Shown here piece after piece: positions 50,768-63,900 of a DNA stretch of 64,000 nucleotides (the first letter of the stretch is position 1; the number at the start of each line of letters is the position of its first letter). Location: assembly GCA_963070105.1 (NCBI GenBank), contig OY718807.1, positions 434,001 through 498,000 of the forward strand, in the 5' to 3' direction. Position numbers and translations under genes: made by a program. The notes below the pieces were generated by a model. That model saw only the letters and a list, made by a program, of their open reading frames with translations, had not been told where the DNA came from and made no database searches. Origin of the DNA: Litomosoides sigmodontis (Eukaryota > Nematoda > Chromadorea > Rhabditida > Onchocercidae).

Positions 50768-53193
50768 ATGTCTCGTAATGGTGCACCAGGAGCACCACCA
50801 CAAGCTGCACCAGCAGCACCACCACCACCGCCAGCACCACGCACCACATCGGTACCACGAAGAGTGGAGGAGAGGGTGTGCTGTTGGAAGTTGATATTCG
50901 CCGTCGTGAAAGGAATGGATGAGAATGAATATCTTTCCCATCCCATCCATTGATTGTTTTCATTAAAAAAAAGTATGCAGCAATTTTAATTGCAATCGTT
51001 TCATTTCACATACATTTCAGAAAGGAAAACCCAAATTAATTGAACTTATCCGTCTCTCGCCGCGCTTCATTATTGCAAATTTTCTAAATTGAAAATTTGT
51101 CACTCTTACTTTAGTTCCGAACACATACGGTCGCTTCTCACTCATTCCATCCCGTCGGATATGTCGTACATAATCGTTTCCCCAGCACTGATACAGGTTC
51201 ATTTCCTCCTCCCTTAGCAGTGCTAACAGAGTAGCGAGTTCCTTCTTCCTTCTGCATTATTCTTCCCCTAACTAGAAGCAGTGGCGGCTAACCGACAAAT
51301 TTTTGTCACTGAAATTTGCTACTGCAACATAATTCCGTTGTATTACCATTTCTAGCAACCTCTACCTCTCCCTCCCTCTCTCCCTGTTTTTCTATTTCCT
51401 TTCTCGACTCTCACCCATCTTTTTTGATCCTATTGAAATGGCGATGGATAGAACCGTACTACTGTGGGAGTCGTGAATATGAAATTTCAGGTACCGTGCA
51501 GCGGTGGCTTTACCACTCACACATTGGAATGTGTCGGCACCTCTCGTCTTTGCTACAAGATTAGGCTGAAAAAAAAATATTACGAATTGTATCGAGTAAT
51601 TTAAATCGATTGAATATAGCTGGATTAATTTTAAATTCGATATTAACTAAATAATGAAGCACATTTAGATAACAAAGTACGTCATAGTAGCAGTTAATAT
51701 TTATTCTTTAGGTTAGTCCTCCATTAGGATTCCTGCGACCTGGACAAAAAAAGGAAATCACTGTGGAACGTCGGGTATGGAGCATTCAAGTTGATTTGCA
51801 AATTTTCATGGATTATAAATTGAAAGCAAATCCGAATTCTAGTAATTTCTAAGTGGTAAAGTGTAGATTCTAAATTTCTGATGGCAACTTCTGGACTGGA
51901 TGATTTTCGAACTCATCTTTGGGTTCTGAGTGCTCATCGTGATTCGAATTTTCTGATTCCAAAAACTCTTCGGTGTTGCTTTGTTGTTGGAAAGGAAGCC
52001 GCTCTTCACAATTACTAGAGTACTTTTGTTCATTATCTCCTTCTGTGCAGCCAGGCAAACCCGGAAAAACCTTCCTGCTCGTGGAATATATTGCAGCACC
52101 AAGTGGGTACGATCCTCGAAATACATTTGTGGAAGGTGCGGAAGTTGGGAGAGTAAAAATTCAAATCAGAGGTTCGCTCTCTTTTTTCCCTTCTTTTTAT
52201 AGATTTAAGGAAGAAACAAGATTTGGAATTTTAAATAATTATGACGAGTTAAAATTCTCCCAAACTTCATTTGATTACTATTGCACGGAATTATTTGAAT
52301 TAGAAGATGTTCCTTAATTTAATAATCACTCTGTAGCGTACGAAGACAACAGAATAGCTGACACTGTGCCACACATACAAGGGCAAGCAATTACTCAGCG
52401 TGGACAAAAATTCCAAGCACCGGTAAATCGGAAATCTTCTGGAATTTAAATTAATTGCTCGCGGCAATTTGTTAATTCACTGAACGGAGGAAAGGGAAGT
52501 AAATTACGTTTGTATGAAATCCTCAACGTTTACTTTGTTGCTGCTGGGAAAACCAATCAACGGGTAATGTGATTAGCACATTTCGCTAATTATCAAAAAG
52601 AATAACTCGCTGTAAATGAAGAATTGAGGTGTTTCATTAAAGGCAGTGATCGACGATGAGAGGATTGAACGCGAAGTTGAGGAATTATACGAGAAGAAAG
52701 GTGCATCACAGCCAATGTTTGAATTTAACCAGAAATTGGCACATTTCGGAGAGGAAGGTGAAGAAGGTATTGGCCACTTGGTCGGTCGTACATTACTCTA
52801 ATTCTTTAGGTTTTCCCTTTGCATTTGATGTAATTGCTAATTGAAAACTTTTTAGAGGAGAAAGAGAAGGAAGTGACTCGTTCATCAAAAAAACCTACGA
52901 CACCTTCTAAACCGAAGAAGGAAGTAGCGGCGGGGAGTGTTGGAGGTGACGTTAATGCTACTTGTGGCAGTGGTCGTGTTGCCGATGGCAATAGTGGAAC
53001 GGAATTAGTTGAAACAATCGAAGGCAAAGTGGAAAAGATTTCTAAAGAGTTTCAAGCAATGAAATATCTCATTGCAGAAGAGCAGAGAAAGGCAAATGAC
53101 AGATTAGAAAAAGGCTTATCTGACCTGCCATTTATGAAATTTGTACTTATATTAATAGTTCTACTACTTCTCCTCCACCTCTCATTCTACTAA
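50768..53193 (+). CDS. Tail-anchored MSP-domain protein (VAP-like), 284 aa
   Basis: Seven exons in phase: 50768-50851, 51491-51595, 51712-51774, 52051-52171, 52337-52422, 52643-52700, 52856-53193 (855 bases). The N-terminus is Pro/Ala-rich (PGAPPQAAPAAPPPPPAPR). An MSP-type beta-sandwich follows: TTHTLECVGTSRLCYKIR, YYELYRVSPPLGFLRPGQKK, KTFLLVEYIAAPSGYDPRN. The last exon has Lys/Glu/Ser linker sequence, a short coiled coil (VEKISKEFQAMKYLIAEEQR) and a C-terminal hydrophobic anchor (FVLILIVLLLLLHLSF) ending at Tyr. The plan (MSP domain, coiled coil, tail anchor) is that of VAP proteins that hold lipid-transfer and signalling partners at the ER. The MSP strands differ from canonical VAPs and the first strand looks short, so this is a VAP-like or MOSPD-like nematode relative. 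The exon 1 donor (TCG/GTACCA) is the least certain junction. Confidence 0.85.
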
Positions 53194-54740
53194 TTAATTG
53201 AACTGTCAAAAATGCTTTTTTTCTCATGTTAATTATCCTAAGTCAATTCCATATTTTTACATTCTCATGTCAATATTTGTTTGCTATCTCTGAATCTTAC
53301 CCATGTTTTACTATCCATTAATTTGAAACTGAGATAATCATAAGCGATCAGTGATGGAATTTGTGGCACGTATGGATAGTTCCTTTTCACTTTCCTAGAA
53401 TAGCTCAACTTCATATCATTGGCATTTCTTAGAAGATGAAGCAGGCAATTAGAAAGCAGTGATCCATCGACTTGCATCTTTAAGTGATCGCCGCCGACAG
53501 AATGAATGACACAGACGAGAATAAATACGTTCAGTAGAATGCATGTGACAAAGAAAGGTAACCAAAACAGTCTCTGTGATAGGAAGAGAGCTCCTCTGAG
53601 GGCAGTTTTTCTGTTCTGAAAGTCAAACTATAAAATGACACTTCAGTTGTAGGGAGGAGAGGGGGAAGATTGGGAATTTGGGAAAAAACTCTACGGAAGC
53701 AATTCATTTCAGATTCGTTATCCTTTCCATTAAGTGGTTCATTCGAAGCTATAGAATGATCGTTGTAGTGCTTTTTATTTGTTCGTTTAGTGTGAAAATT
53801 AGTTGTTGGACACCGATTGAATGGTCAGAAACAGGGGCGATTGTTTTTTTGAAAAAAATTTTAACTTCAACTTTTGGCTCTAACCTGTAGCACTTTTCGC
53901 TTCTTTCATTTTCCAGAACTTTAGATCACTGCTTGCTTTCCTGCATCGTTCACTTCTCAGAATGTTTCTGATGTGTAAATGCAAATTCTCTCCCTTGCTT
54001 TTTACACGATTCTACTAGTTGCTATTTGGCGTCGAATATCTCGTAGAGGTGACTTGAATCTGTCTTCTATGAGAAGCCTTAGGTACGAAGGTCATGTGAA
54101 CTTCCCATTCCTCTTTTAAGTCAAATTGCGAGAAATATCACTTTAATTAGTAGTTAGCTACAGAAATCATCTTGACTAACCAATAGAGAGAGATATTACG
54201 TACAACAATAATTAAAGGAAATAATAATTGTCTTACACATTTGTTAAGTGAAATAATCGAATTTGACTATCAAAGGCGAAATAATTGGGCCATATGCTAC
54301 CGACTTCTTTTATTACTTCATTTTTCTAACGATTGATTACATTACAGTCAGTGATGTAGAAGTTATGAATAATATTTTCGATAGTTCTAAGCATCAAAAA
54401 CAAATAATTCCATTAAGCAAATAAAATTATTCACTGTGATTAGAGCACAATTGTTTCAATTTATTTTCCACACTGATCGGTCGATCAGTTCAGTTGATCG
54501 TAAGTGATCCTACGCAGTCAATTTCGCTTTTCATTTCTTTCGCAATTCAAATAGAATATACTTCTACAAGCCAACAATCATATCTTCGTAATACGTCTAA
54601 TCAATCCCTCACTCCTCTCTCAACCAGTCGTGGATTTCTCAATATAATCCTAGCATCCGGCTAACATATCCATGCATTGAACACTTCTTTCACGTTAACA
54701 TCCAAAACTTCATTATCTTGTCGCCGATAGCTTCCCGCAG
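53194..54740. other. Intergenic
   Basis: A plus-strand ATG frame near 53755 reads MIVVVLFICSFSVKISC, then WTPIEWSETGAIVF, to a stop at 53890. It looks like a signal peptide with a short mature part, but has no other support. Otherwise empty. Confidence 0.35.
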
Positions 54741-54835
54741 TTGAAATGAGAATTGAAGCGGATAGGAAAGGCATTAGTAGGAATGATCCATGCGCTATAT
54801 GCAATCCAATGATCTGCACTGCTTCTTTAATTTAA
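54741..54835 (+). CDS. Candidate terminal exon with CxxCxxxxC cluster
   Basis: After a good acceptor (CTTCCCGCAG) the plus strand reads EMRIEADRKGISRND, PCAICNPMICTASLI, stop. It requires an upstream exon ending one base into a codon, which was not found. Unknown; possibly chance. Confidence 0.25.
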
Positions 54836-54860
54836 TCAATCAAAAATTTCACGTCCACAG

Positions 54861-55266
54861 TTCGGCATGCTTTTGATGATGATAGAGAAATGGGCAGATG
54901 CAGATAAAAATGCTGTACCATTATATGAAAATATGCAAAGTATTCAAAGTTCAACGGATAATTTTGAAAAAATTTTTAAAATGGAATTTTTTACTCTGCG
55001 ATGTGCATGTTATTTGTGAAATTACCGCACCTTATACCAGTTTATCAGAAAGGCCTGTAAATGATAGTCGTCATCAAATTTCCGGTAACATTGACAGTGT
55101 GAAGGCTTGCCTTGCTTCAAGAAGTTCCACAGCTAATCCCGACTTCTCTGGTAGTTCCAGGAGAGTAATTGGCAGTTCGTTTTGGTGCTGCCATATTGCA
55201 ACACATATTGTTAGCAAAAAAGATAGTGACGGCGTTAGCATGAGAATTAATGACCTGAAAATGTGA
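54861..55266 (+). pseudogene. Candidate exon with an internal frameshift
   Basis: After a TCCACAG acceptor one frame reads FGMLLMMIEKWADADKNAV, then YENMQSIQSSTDNFEK, up to about 54985. The frame one base later then continues CDVHVICEITAPYTSL, RPVNDSRHQISGNIDSV, STANPDFSGSSRR to a stop at 55266. The switch falls among A6, T5 and T6 homopolymers, so an extra base (real or an assembly error) may split one exon. A GTAATT donor near 55168 could end it earlier. No family recognised. Confidence 0.3.
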
Positions 55267-55940
55267 GAGTGGAAATTATTGTTTTGGACCGAAGAAATAC
55301 GCTAATGTGTGATTCAAACAGATAGCTAAAGTCTTCCAAGAAGTCTTATTTGCAGCGTTCGCAGCTTTTATCACTTGAAATTATAGTTTGTTAAATATTA
55401 ATTTCAAAAAGCAAGAAAAGGTGAAGTGAAACTTGCTAAACAACAGCAGCATAGGTAGTAGTAATTAATATCTGGGGGAATCGAATGTCCGCAAACAATA
55501 TGGAAACGATGTAAGTATCAGAGAAAAATAACTGGTTTATTAGAACCATTTTCAAGGAATAATGAAAGGTATAAATCAGTTGTGAGACAAAATACGGACA
55601 GTATTTTGCTATTACCGAAATTCTGCACTGCTTAATGTTTCAGTAATTCCTAAAATGAGCCCACAAATTTCTTTCTATGCTCAAAATTATTGAAAAATTA
55701 GCAAAATTAATTTTAATTAATTAAGTCATTTTGCTACGCTAATGCTACAATGAGTCTTTCAATCGTTTGCAACAATTCTACAGTTTTTTCTCCGCAAATT
55801 ATAGTACTGTGGCAAACGAATTGACCGCAACTTTCCATCATTTATTTCTGATAGCTGGCAGGCATATTTTGGTGGTAATATTTAAATTTATACTACAACG
55901 TGTACTTTAACTTACGTCAGTTCTGCCTGAAATTAGAAAT
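55267..55940. other. Intergenic
   Basis: AT-rich, no gene seen. Confidence 0.45.
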
Positions 55941-56300
55941 TTAAGCGGAAACAGTGGAAAGAACCTTTATGATAGCAATATATGTTGAGCCCATAGCATT
56001 TTCCACATTGTTGTCAGCAATAATTTCTGTGTGACAGCAAATAATCAATGATAAATGTGTAAGCGAGAAAACCGATTGCGAGGATAATGTCGGAAATAGC
56101 GAAATTGATAATCGGCAGCGACAACCTGTACTTTTAAAATTAGGTAAGCTAATTCGAAATAGAATTCACTGATGCATGCCATTTCAATTTCCTTGAATAA
56201 GACCTGCCAAACATAATATAAGCGTGAAGAGAGAAAAAATGACAAAAAAGATTAAGTTTTTTGTCCATGGAAAATTAACGCCAAATTTAACACCTACTGC
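55941..56300 (-). CDS. Candidate small secreted protein, two exons
   Basis: An upstream minus-strand exon ending at 56204 encodes a strong hydrophobic stretch (KNLIFFVIFSLFTLILCLAG). A 78-base intron joins in phase to 55941-56125 (CRCRLSISLFPTLSSQS, HTEIIADNNVENAMGSTY, stop). The start codon is not resolved. A different frame of the second exon (INFAISDIILAIGFLAYTF) looks like a receptor transmembrane helix but does not fit the upstream phase. Weak. Confidence 0.25.
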
Positions 56301-58515
56301 TCAGCAGCGTTCATTCCTTTTGTGTTTACGTCCATCCACGCACTTGAAGTTCAATCATAACAAGTAACTGTTTAGCAGTGTAAAATAATAATGAGATTAG
56401 GACCATCAGGACACCTGATAGTCTAATCTTCCCTCGATAGTCTAATTCCGATGTCCTAAAGCTTACAAATTTTGAACTAAATGCAGTGCTTCGCCTCATT
56501 AGCAACTCAATTAATTAAGAAAAAATTCAAAAAGAGAAAACTCACAGATTATCAACGTGTTTGGATGAATGAAATATAACGTCCGATATTAGACTAACCA
56601 ATTCGCATTGTCCATTTCTATCGAAAGCACCACTTAAGTTTACGTTAGACATTAAGCACCAAACTGCCAAATATTAATATGAAATATAAATAATTTTCTA
56701 AAGTTTTCAATACCGCCTTTAACGAAAAAAATTTCTAATAAGTTCGACATATGATGAAGTTGGAACGGCAGATAAAAAATAATACTTATTTTTCTGCATT
56801 GATCTTTAAAAGTTGCACAACTGCAAAATGCAATTAGAGAGCAAAATTCGATTTCCTAAATTAAAAAAAAAATTTCCGACCGTTAAGCGTGAGACGACAA
56901 AACGTACCAAATGGCAAACGAAGAAAATTATTAAATTTTCAAAAATTACGTAAAGTCCACCACAGTGTAAGAAAAATTACTGCGCAAAAGTTAGCGCCTT
57001 TTTAGTTATGTAGTAGGTGCATTGTCAGTTCCCGACGGAATTCACTGAGGGCATTAACTAACTGTTCAAAGCAGTTACTTTAAAGGAATGCCGCAAACTG
57101 ACAAATGTATGTTGAACATGTTGGGTAGCGAATATGTTTGTAAATAATGCTTAATGATCTGTAATTAGGGGGCGTGGTAATGTGGATGATGCTGTCGGTT
57201 TTGGAAACTGGCAGGTAGAATATTATTAATGACGGAGGTATTCACGCGCAGCGTAGGATACCGACTGATTAAAAACGTAGGGTTGTTATCGGTTGTAATC
57301 ATTTTGGCGTATTCGAATTACATTGATTCAAATTTATTCCTATCATTAAAAACTGCTCAGTTGGAGCGGCAGGATCAATTGCATTAATCGAAGAGGCAAT
57401 AATAAATTTCATTACTAAACACAGTCTGTAATAGCAAAGTGGGCGACACTCAAATAAATTTAAGTTCCATTTCCAAAAGAAAAATCTTAGCCAGCTATTT
57501 AGGAATTTATTGCTGTAGTTGCTGTCCAAAATTTCACGTCTTCACTTTGGAAGAAGGAAATATTTCACCAATGCTTTCTCTCTTTTCCGCTAAAATTGAA
57601 TTTTTCACAAAACCAAAAATTGTGACCATTGCTGTTTTATCGCATATTTTTCCATTAGTAATATAAGCGAATGATTTGTCTTTTACACGTCACGTTGACA
57701 AGTATATTGCATTTAAGGTTTGGTAGATGGAAGAGATGCACCTCTGATGGTTTGTGCTTTCGTCTTCAAGCGAGCGTCCGAGATTCCTGTGGTCACTGTG
57801 AAATGAGTTTGTTTATTTTATTTCACAGCGGCGTTTGGTGAACTTTTGGAAACAGTTCGACGCATAACAAAGGTTGGTGGCAGCAACGATGACAGGGATA
57901 ATGATAATGGTGGCGAACAATAAGGACAATATGCGGAAATGATGTACGCTCGTGCAATCGTGCAACTTAGATAGTAACGATGGCGATGTCAGTGATAGCA
58001 CAGTTATCACTGATAAGGTGAAACAGAGGGATGTGTGCAGTAGAAATGAGAAGTGAATTAATCGCATTGGCTGATCACTTTTAATTGCGAAAAGTGAAAG
58101 CGACAGGAATGTGTGATAAAGGACTATTAGCTGGCGGAATGATTGTGTTTGGTGGGAGGAAGCTGGCCGTGTCCCCATGGCTAACTTTCATCCTTCTGTC
58201 TCCTTCAGGAAACCAATACAATCTTTATCGAAAATTCAAGTAATATGGATGTAATGCGATTGATATTTCTGATTATTAATTAAATATCTACCGTCCTCAT
58301 TAAGTGCAACAATCATATCTCTATGAAATGGAATTAAAAGAGGACAAGTCATAATTGAAAACGAAAACAAGGTCAAGGAAGAAAGGCCAGTTTTAGCAGG
58401 ACAGTTATTGAAGGCCACAAGCCATTTCAAACTATCATCTGTCAGCTGTCATATGCCGCTCTGTCAGTTTAACTATTAGCTTGGTGAAAAGAAACTAAAT
58501 AATTTTTCAACTTAA
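56301..58515. other. Intergenic
   Basis: No gene recognised. The longest frame, minus 57813-58178 (121 codons, hydrophobic), competes with open frames on the other strand and in a second minus frame, so it is not called. Confidence 0.4.
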
Positions 58516-60081
58516 CTAGGTAGAAGTGGCGACTTTTCCGCTGTCTGCTTCATTATGCTTTATGTACGACAGGCAACAATTATAAAATAGTTGTATGCAA
58601 TTCACATAAATTACTCGAAATTTCAATGGCAGAAACCAAAAATTGATTAGTTGCGTGGGTGGCCAAACACAAATATCTAACTGAAATAAAGTTGCATTTC
58701 TTAATTAAGTAATAGATTAAATCTTATTGGAAACAGTAAGATTTGACTAATTATTGGAAGCAACGCTAATTAATCACTAACGTAAAGAGGAAGAGCCCAG
58801 TGAAGCAATTTAAACTGCCGCGTAATAAATATTAGCTAAAACAGAAAACGTTTTTTATTTAAGTTAAATCTAAAAGGAAGGTATAAGCGCAAAAGAATAT
58901 TAGTAAATAATTACCGCTAAACGACAAAGATATTTAACAATTAAAAATTGCTATAACAAACCAAAAATATTCGAATGAATTTTCGTCGATATTCAGCGAT
59001 AGCGTCGACAATTGAGTTGCCTTCCAGTAGCGCAAGTCCTTTAAATTTTCCAATTCAGAGAGTAAATAATTGAAAGATCAAAGGTTCCAATGAATATAAA
59101 CTTTAGCATTTTAATGATCCATTTCTCTTTTAACTGCTGCCCTTTTTCGTTAGCTAAGGATTATTAGCATTATATTCAATTCAGAGTGCATAGCTGCACC
59201 TTTGTTCTGCCTATTTTAGTCACTTTTTCAACAATTGCCTCTTAAATTAAACAGGCCAAAATGAATCATAAATGATTCAAAATTAGTGAAAATTGCTTGA
59301 ATGTATCGTCGAAGTAAAGAAAAAGAAATGACTTAAAACTTGGTGAGTTTTTCATTTCAAAGTGTCTTTTGGGTGGAAAGGCGTCAAATCAAAATATGTA
59401 ACATTGGAGGACTCTTTTTGTTTTTTCACTTTACATCGAGTTGCTCGATGGTGTTGCTATAATAAAAGCGAATGCTGTGATGCCTACCGGATATGAATGT
59501 TGATCCGAAAACAGGTGATGCGGCAATGTCGCACGCAATTCTTTTGCTCACGACAGTTGCTTTAGTGCCACGTATTACAGTCCTCTCCATCCACCTGTAC
59601 CAAAAGTGACACATTGGCCCAATGACGAGGCCCATTGTTGCAAACTGTCCTTAAGAAATAATACAGCCATGCAGTACTGTGCGCATTACTAGCAGTGTTT
59701 TCTCTTTTCTCACTGATTGTCACTGACAAGCCTTGACATTTTCACGCCTTTACGTTGCAATTATTCACTACGGACGTCAAAATATTTCTAATATACTTTC
59801 CCACGGGCCGACCTGTTTGTTAGTACGGTACTGCTGCTGCTTTATCACACTGTTACATGCAAAAATCTGAATTTCGACAACAGGAAGGAGAGATTTTATT
59901 TAGTAAAATGAAAAAAAGTTAGCATACTTGTCCTTGCAAAGTTAAATGATTTATTTTGATTGAAACTAAAGTCGCCGCTAAGCCATTGTTGAAGCGTATC
60001 GGATGTGCCAAGTAGCAAGGATGTAACGACGGTATTCGTCAATAATAACCTTCTGTCACTTGACAGCCATATTTTTTGCAT
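58516..60081 (-). CDS. Mpv17/PMP22-family membrane protein (MPV17L2-like), 185 aa
   Basis: Four exons in phase: 59928-60081, 59488-59649, 58962-59038, 58516-58680 (558 bases). Family landmarks appear in order: LLLGTSDTLQQWLSG, ARTRQFATMGLVIGPMCHFW, YRWMERTVIRGTKATVVSK, DIAASPVFGSTFISGLALLE, EYRRKFIRIF, and the signature DICVWPPTQLINFWFLPLKF followed by RVIYVNCIQLFYNCCLSY. These cover the usual four hydrophobic segments and the W-P-x-x-Q-x-x-N-F motif. Human relatives act in the mitochondrial inner membrane or peroxisome; MPV17L2 is linked to mitochondrial ribosome assembly. Wording is closest to MPV17L2/Sym1, but the subtype is inference. ATG 60081 follows an acceptor by 8 bases. Confidence 0.9.
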
Positions 60082-60088
60082 AATTTTT

Positions 60089-60099
60089 CCTGCAAACAG
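60089..60099 (-). promoter_or_regulatory. Probable trans-splice acceptor, Mpv17-family gene
   Basis: Minus strand TGTTTGCAG/GAAAAATT then ATG at 60081. Confidence 0.5.
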
Positions 60100-60684
60100 T
60101 CAGATGAACAATTACTTCATTATCATTTCATTTCAGGAGTGGCGGCAGGGCTGGGTGGCAACGTACTTCAATGAAAATTTCTACTGAATCGTTGCCCTTA
60201 AATACACATCGCCAGGAAATGCATAATAAGTAAAGCATTGCCCTCACATTCCATCAAAGCAGTAAACTGCTTTTTAAAAGCAACACGCACAGTGCCAGCA
60301 GCTGTTTGACTTCTACGAAAGGTCAAAAGTCAAGCGCCCTATAACTCTGTTCTTCCGCCCAGTAAAGACTGTCTTAGAAAAGCAACTACCGATCGCTTGC
60401 TTTCTCTTCCCCAATTTTTCTATTGCAGTGACTTTTGCAAGACACTAAATATGCAACCGGAATTCCAACATCACGTCCTTTCAACGTTTCGCAATTCCAT
60501 TTAGCGTGACTTTTCCACTTTCTTTACTTTTGAATTTTTATGGCAATTTCTTACGTCATCAATTCATATTGCACCTAAAAGGGAATTTCGAAAAACTTTC
60601 CAAGGAAGTAATCAAAAATCTTGCGCTTTTTGCTATGGCATGGCATAAGTGAGTAGCTCTAAAAGTTAAGAAAGAAAAAAATTT
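60100..60684. other. Intergenic
   Basis: A plus-strand acceptor (TTTCATTTCAG, ending 60136) is followed by an open stretch EWRQGWVATYFNENFY and a stop at 60186. It could be the tail of an overlapping plus-strand gene, but no partner exon was found. Confidence 0.35.
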
Positions 60685-60918
60685 TCAAAAAGAACTTATA
60701 ATCGACGATTTCAATGAAATGCTCTCAAAGCTATTTTCGATCTCCTCGTGTGACTGCTTAACTTCCTTTTTATTCACTTCAATTATCATCAAATTAGCCA
60801 AGTTTAAAGTAAATGAAGCCTCGGGTTTTTTAATGTCTACTCTTTCATCCTTCAAACGTAAATGCACAGCAAATATAACGACGTGACATAAAAAGGCACT
60901 GCTTGGAAATTCACAGTT
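60685..60918 (-). CDS. Candidate terminal exon, charged protein
   Basis: A 77-codon open minus-strand frame reads FLCHVVIFAVHLRLKDERVD, KKPEASFTLNLANLMIIE, KKEVKQSHEEIENSFESI and ends at TGA 60685. The charged, helix-like composition is unlike neighbouring noise, but there is no clear acceptor or family. Confidence 0.25.
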   Translation of the reverse strand, partial: NCEFPSSAFLCHVVIFAVHLRLKDERVDIKKPEASFTLNLANLMIIEVNKKEVKQSHEEIENSFESISLKSSIISSF

Positions 60919-63900
60919 TTATTTAATTCTTATCATTAATCAAAAAAAAAACTTAAATTTATTGACTTAAATCAAACAAATAAATAAACTAGGATCGACA
61001 ATCATAGGAGAGAACAATCAACTGAACACAATTTGCTGCTATGTTTAGTTAAATGTTATTTTTTTCATCGCTAACTATCCCAGCAACGAGAACAGCACTA
61101 ATTAGTCGTGGCTTATTTCAGTCAAATGCTTCATCGAGTTAGAGAAAAGCCAGACATTCGATTGTGAAAATTACCTGGCAAAGTGAAACAAGCTGCTGAA
61201 AGAAGAGAAGATAAATGTATATTAGCTTTAGTAGTACGTGCTGTGTGAATCTGACTAATCCAAGCTATCTTCCAGGTATTTCGTCTCATCGCTTTAAATT
61301 GATGAGAGATAAGTGGGAAAAGGGCAAACGACAGCCGATGCACTCCGTATTCCGCGCTCGTTGGGTGTCCAATGGTCATTTGCTATGCTTACTTTGTGTG
61401 AATAAAATGGCATAACTCCACAAGTTCAATATCATCTCATTCTGAGTAAACGCTAAACTTAAAATATAAGGTTGACGCTCAGCACTGTTTGTGTGGATCG
61501 GATAGTGAACGGCGAAAACTAAACTGCAAAAGCTATCGTCGTTTCACGTTAATGAAATGATAAGTGATAGAATTTAGACGTTTAGTTTAGAGAGGAGCAA
61601 GGGACGAGAAAGCTAACTAACAAATAGCTTAGGAAGTAAAAGTAAATTAGTAGCAGCAAACGACTTACTTCAATTAATTTCCTATGGGAGTATTATTCAA
61701 TAAAAAATTCATTAAATTAAACTAAAGGGGGATTTGTAAGAAATCGATTGCAATTGTCTATCAGATTTGCCTTTGAAAGTAAGCTAGAGAATTAGAAAAT
61801 TATCACTTTTTAAGCTTACTCTTCAGAGCGAATTAGAAACAATTTTAATGAAAAATAAGATTTGATAAAATTTCGAAATTCCCTCTTCCGAAAGTTTAAC
61901 AGTACATGCAAAATGAAACACTTTTGAAGCAAATTCTGCAGAATTTGCACCGTAACAAAAATTCTAATTTCAGCAACACGAAATATAAATTTAAGAAATG
62001 CATTGGAACATGATAATTCGGCGTAATTTCACATTCCTCCCAAATTGAAACAGAATCCTTCCCCTTTCATCATTTTACAAAAATGGAAGAATTTATTACA
62101 TTCACATTCTTATATTCTCCAAAATAAATAAATAGGAACGATGAAAAAAATAAGTGCGCTACGCCTTATAAAATTCAAATTCCATTTACTATTACTATTG
62201 CCGCTGTTCCAAGTCAGTGTTGGTTTCTTGCTTCCTCAAAATTTTTTAAAATGATTTTATAGCATAAAATTTCTGTCAGTTTTTAAATCTATGAAAAAGC
62301 GGGGAGTAGCAAAGGAAGTGGTGAAAAAATGAACAATCATTTGAAGTATTTAAATATTGAAATTTTCTGTTTCTCAATAGTAGGCGGAAAAGTTGCGGTA
62401 TTAAATTTGCACGTATTAAACGGAATTTTTGAATTATAAAAGGGAAAATCGTATATTGTTATAAAATGAGAAAAGATTTCGCAATAACAAATTGAAAAAA
62501 ATCTGAGCCAACTTTTTCTTCCTACTTTTTCTCACCTCGCTGTCTTTCTCTCTTTCTCTTTCCATCATCATCCACTATTTGAAATTTTAACTTTAATTAA
62601 GAGGAATTCTTTGATTTCCAAGAAGTTATTCCCTTTTTTGTCATTGGCATGCTTACAGCTGGCGTGAAGTAAATAAAAAGGACGAATTCAATTTTTATCG
62701 GAGAAGATAGAAGAGTTGAAACGAAGAAAGCTTCGAACTTTCCTCACTTCTGCTCCGATCGCCCAGTGAAAGAGCGAAATCATTTTTCGCATTCTTACTA
62801 TTTCTTCCTTTTTATTTTATTTGAGAAAAAATTCCTCACCCTCTCCTTCCTCCTCCTTACATTACTTATTTCGCCAATCAATTGTTAATAAAATAAAATT
62901 CAAAACCTTCAAATGCAGTGGAATGGAAATGCATCTCGCGGAGTAAGTTGCTTCAATCAGTTTGTCAATTAGAAATCGCTTTAAACTTACTTCACAACAA
63001 GTAGTTGCAATTATTTATTTACTTTCTTACTCAGTCCTTCACGTAATCTGCGAGGAAAAGCTGCTGAAAAGGTCAGTTTCAATTTTTCATATTTCGCCAC
63101 GTTCCTTATCAGTGCAACTGATATTTCCCACTTTCGTCCCTTTTCGTCTCCTTCAAATAATATTTTCCTTTCCTTTTCTGTTATCAGCGCTTAATGAAGG
63201 AAAAGAGGGAAGATGGAAGTAATTAATTTCCCTTTATGCCTTCCTCATTTCGCATTCCATTTCATTTTCGATTAATGAATTTTACTTAGCAATTCATCTA
63301 AAAGAGAACTAATTTTGAATATTTCTCAAAGGAAAAAAAACAAAACATAAAGTGGTCTGTGGTCGGTTGTGCAATTTATTTCCCATTAAACCACACAAAT
63401 ATTCTTTTGAAATAGGAAAATTCATATTTCACGCGAAATGTCGCATAAATGGACAAATTAAATGACCGATCCATGCAATAGATTGAAATTTCACAGTTGA
63501 TTAATGAGATATTAATTGATTTGCAGCAGAATTTTTCAAAAGATTTATGGTATTTAAATTACAAGCCTACTTTGACTCGGATAAATTAACTTTGACAAAA
63601 CTTTTCATCACAAACGGTTGAACTGGCAGATGAGCAACTGAATGGCTGATTTCTTAGTTATTTCAAATGCGCTAACATTTAAACTTTTCTTTCAGGCTTG
63701 TTAGCTCAATTTGCGAAGCCTAAAGACAATTTGCATTTGAGAAGCTCAAATGCAATTTAATAGTTTACGCTGCAAAACTACCCGCTTTTTCAGGTCATTG
63801 CTGAATTGCTAAATCAATTGAATTGAGTACATTTGCCACTGTACCAGTTTTGTCTTATCCGTCTTCCTTTGCTTTAATTATTGTCTGCGGTTGATTGATT

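Noticed and set aside
55990..56110. Receptor-like transmembrane helix INFAISDIILAIGF
   Set aside because: It reads in a frame that the upstream splice phase does not support, hits a stop after 35 codons, and has no neighbouring helices.
57813..58178. 121-codon hydrophobic minus-strand frame
   Set aside because: The same stretch has open frames on the plus strand and in a second minus frame. No splice site or family feature supports any of them.
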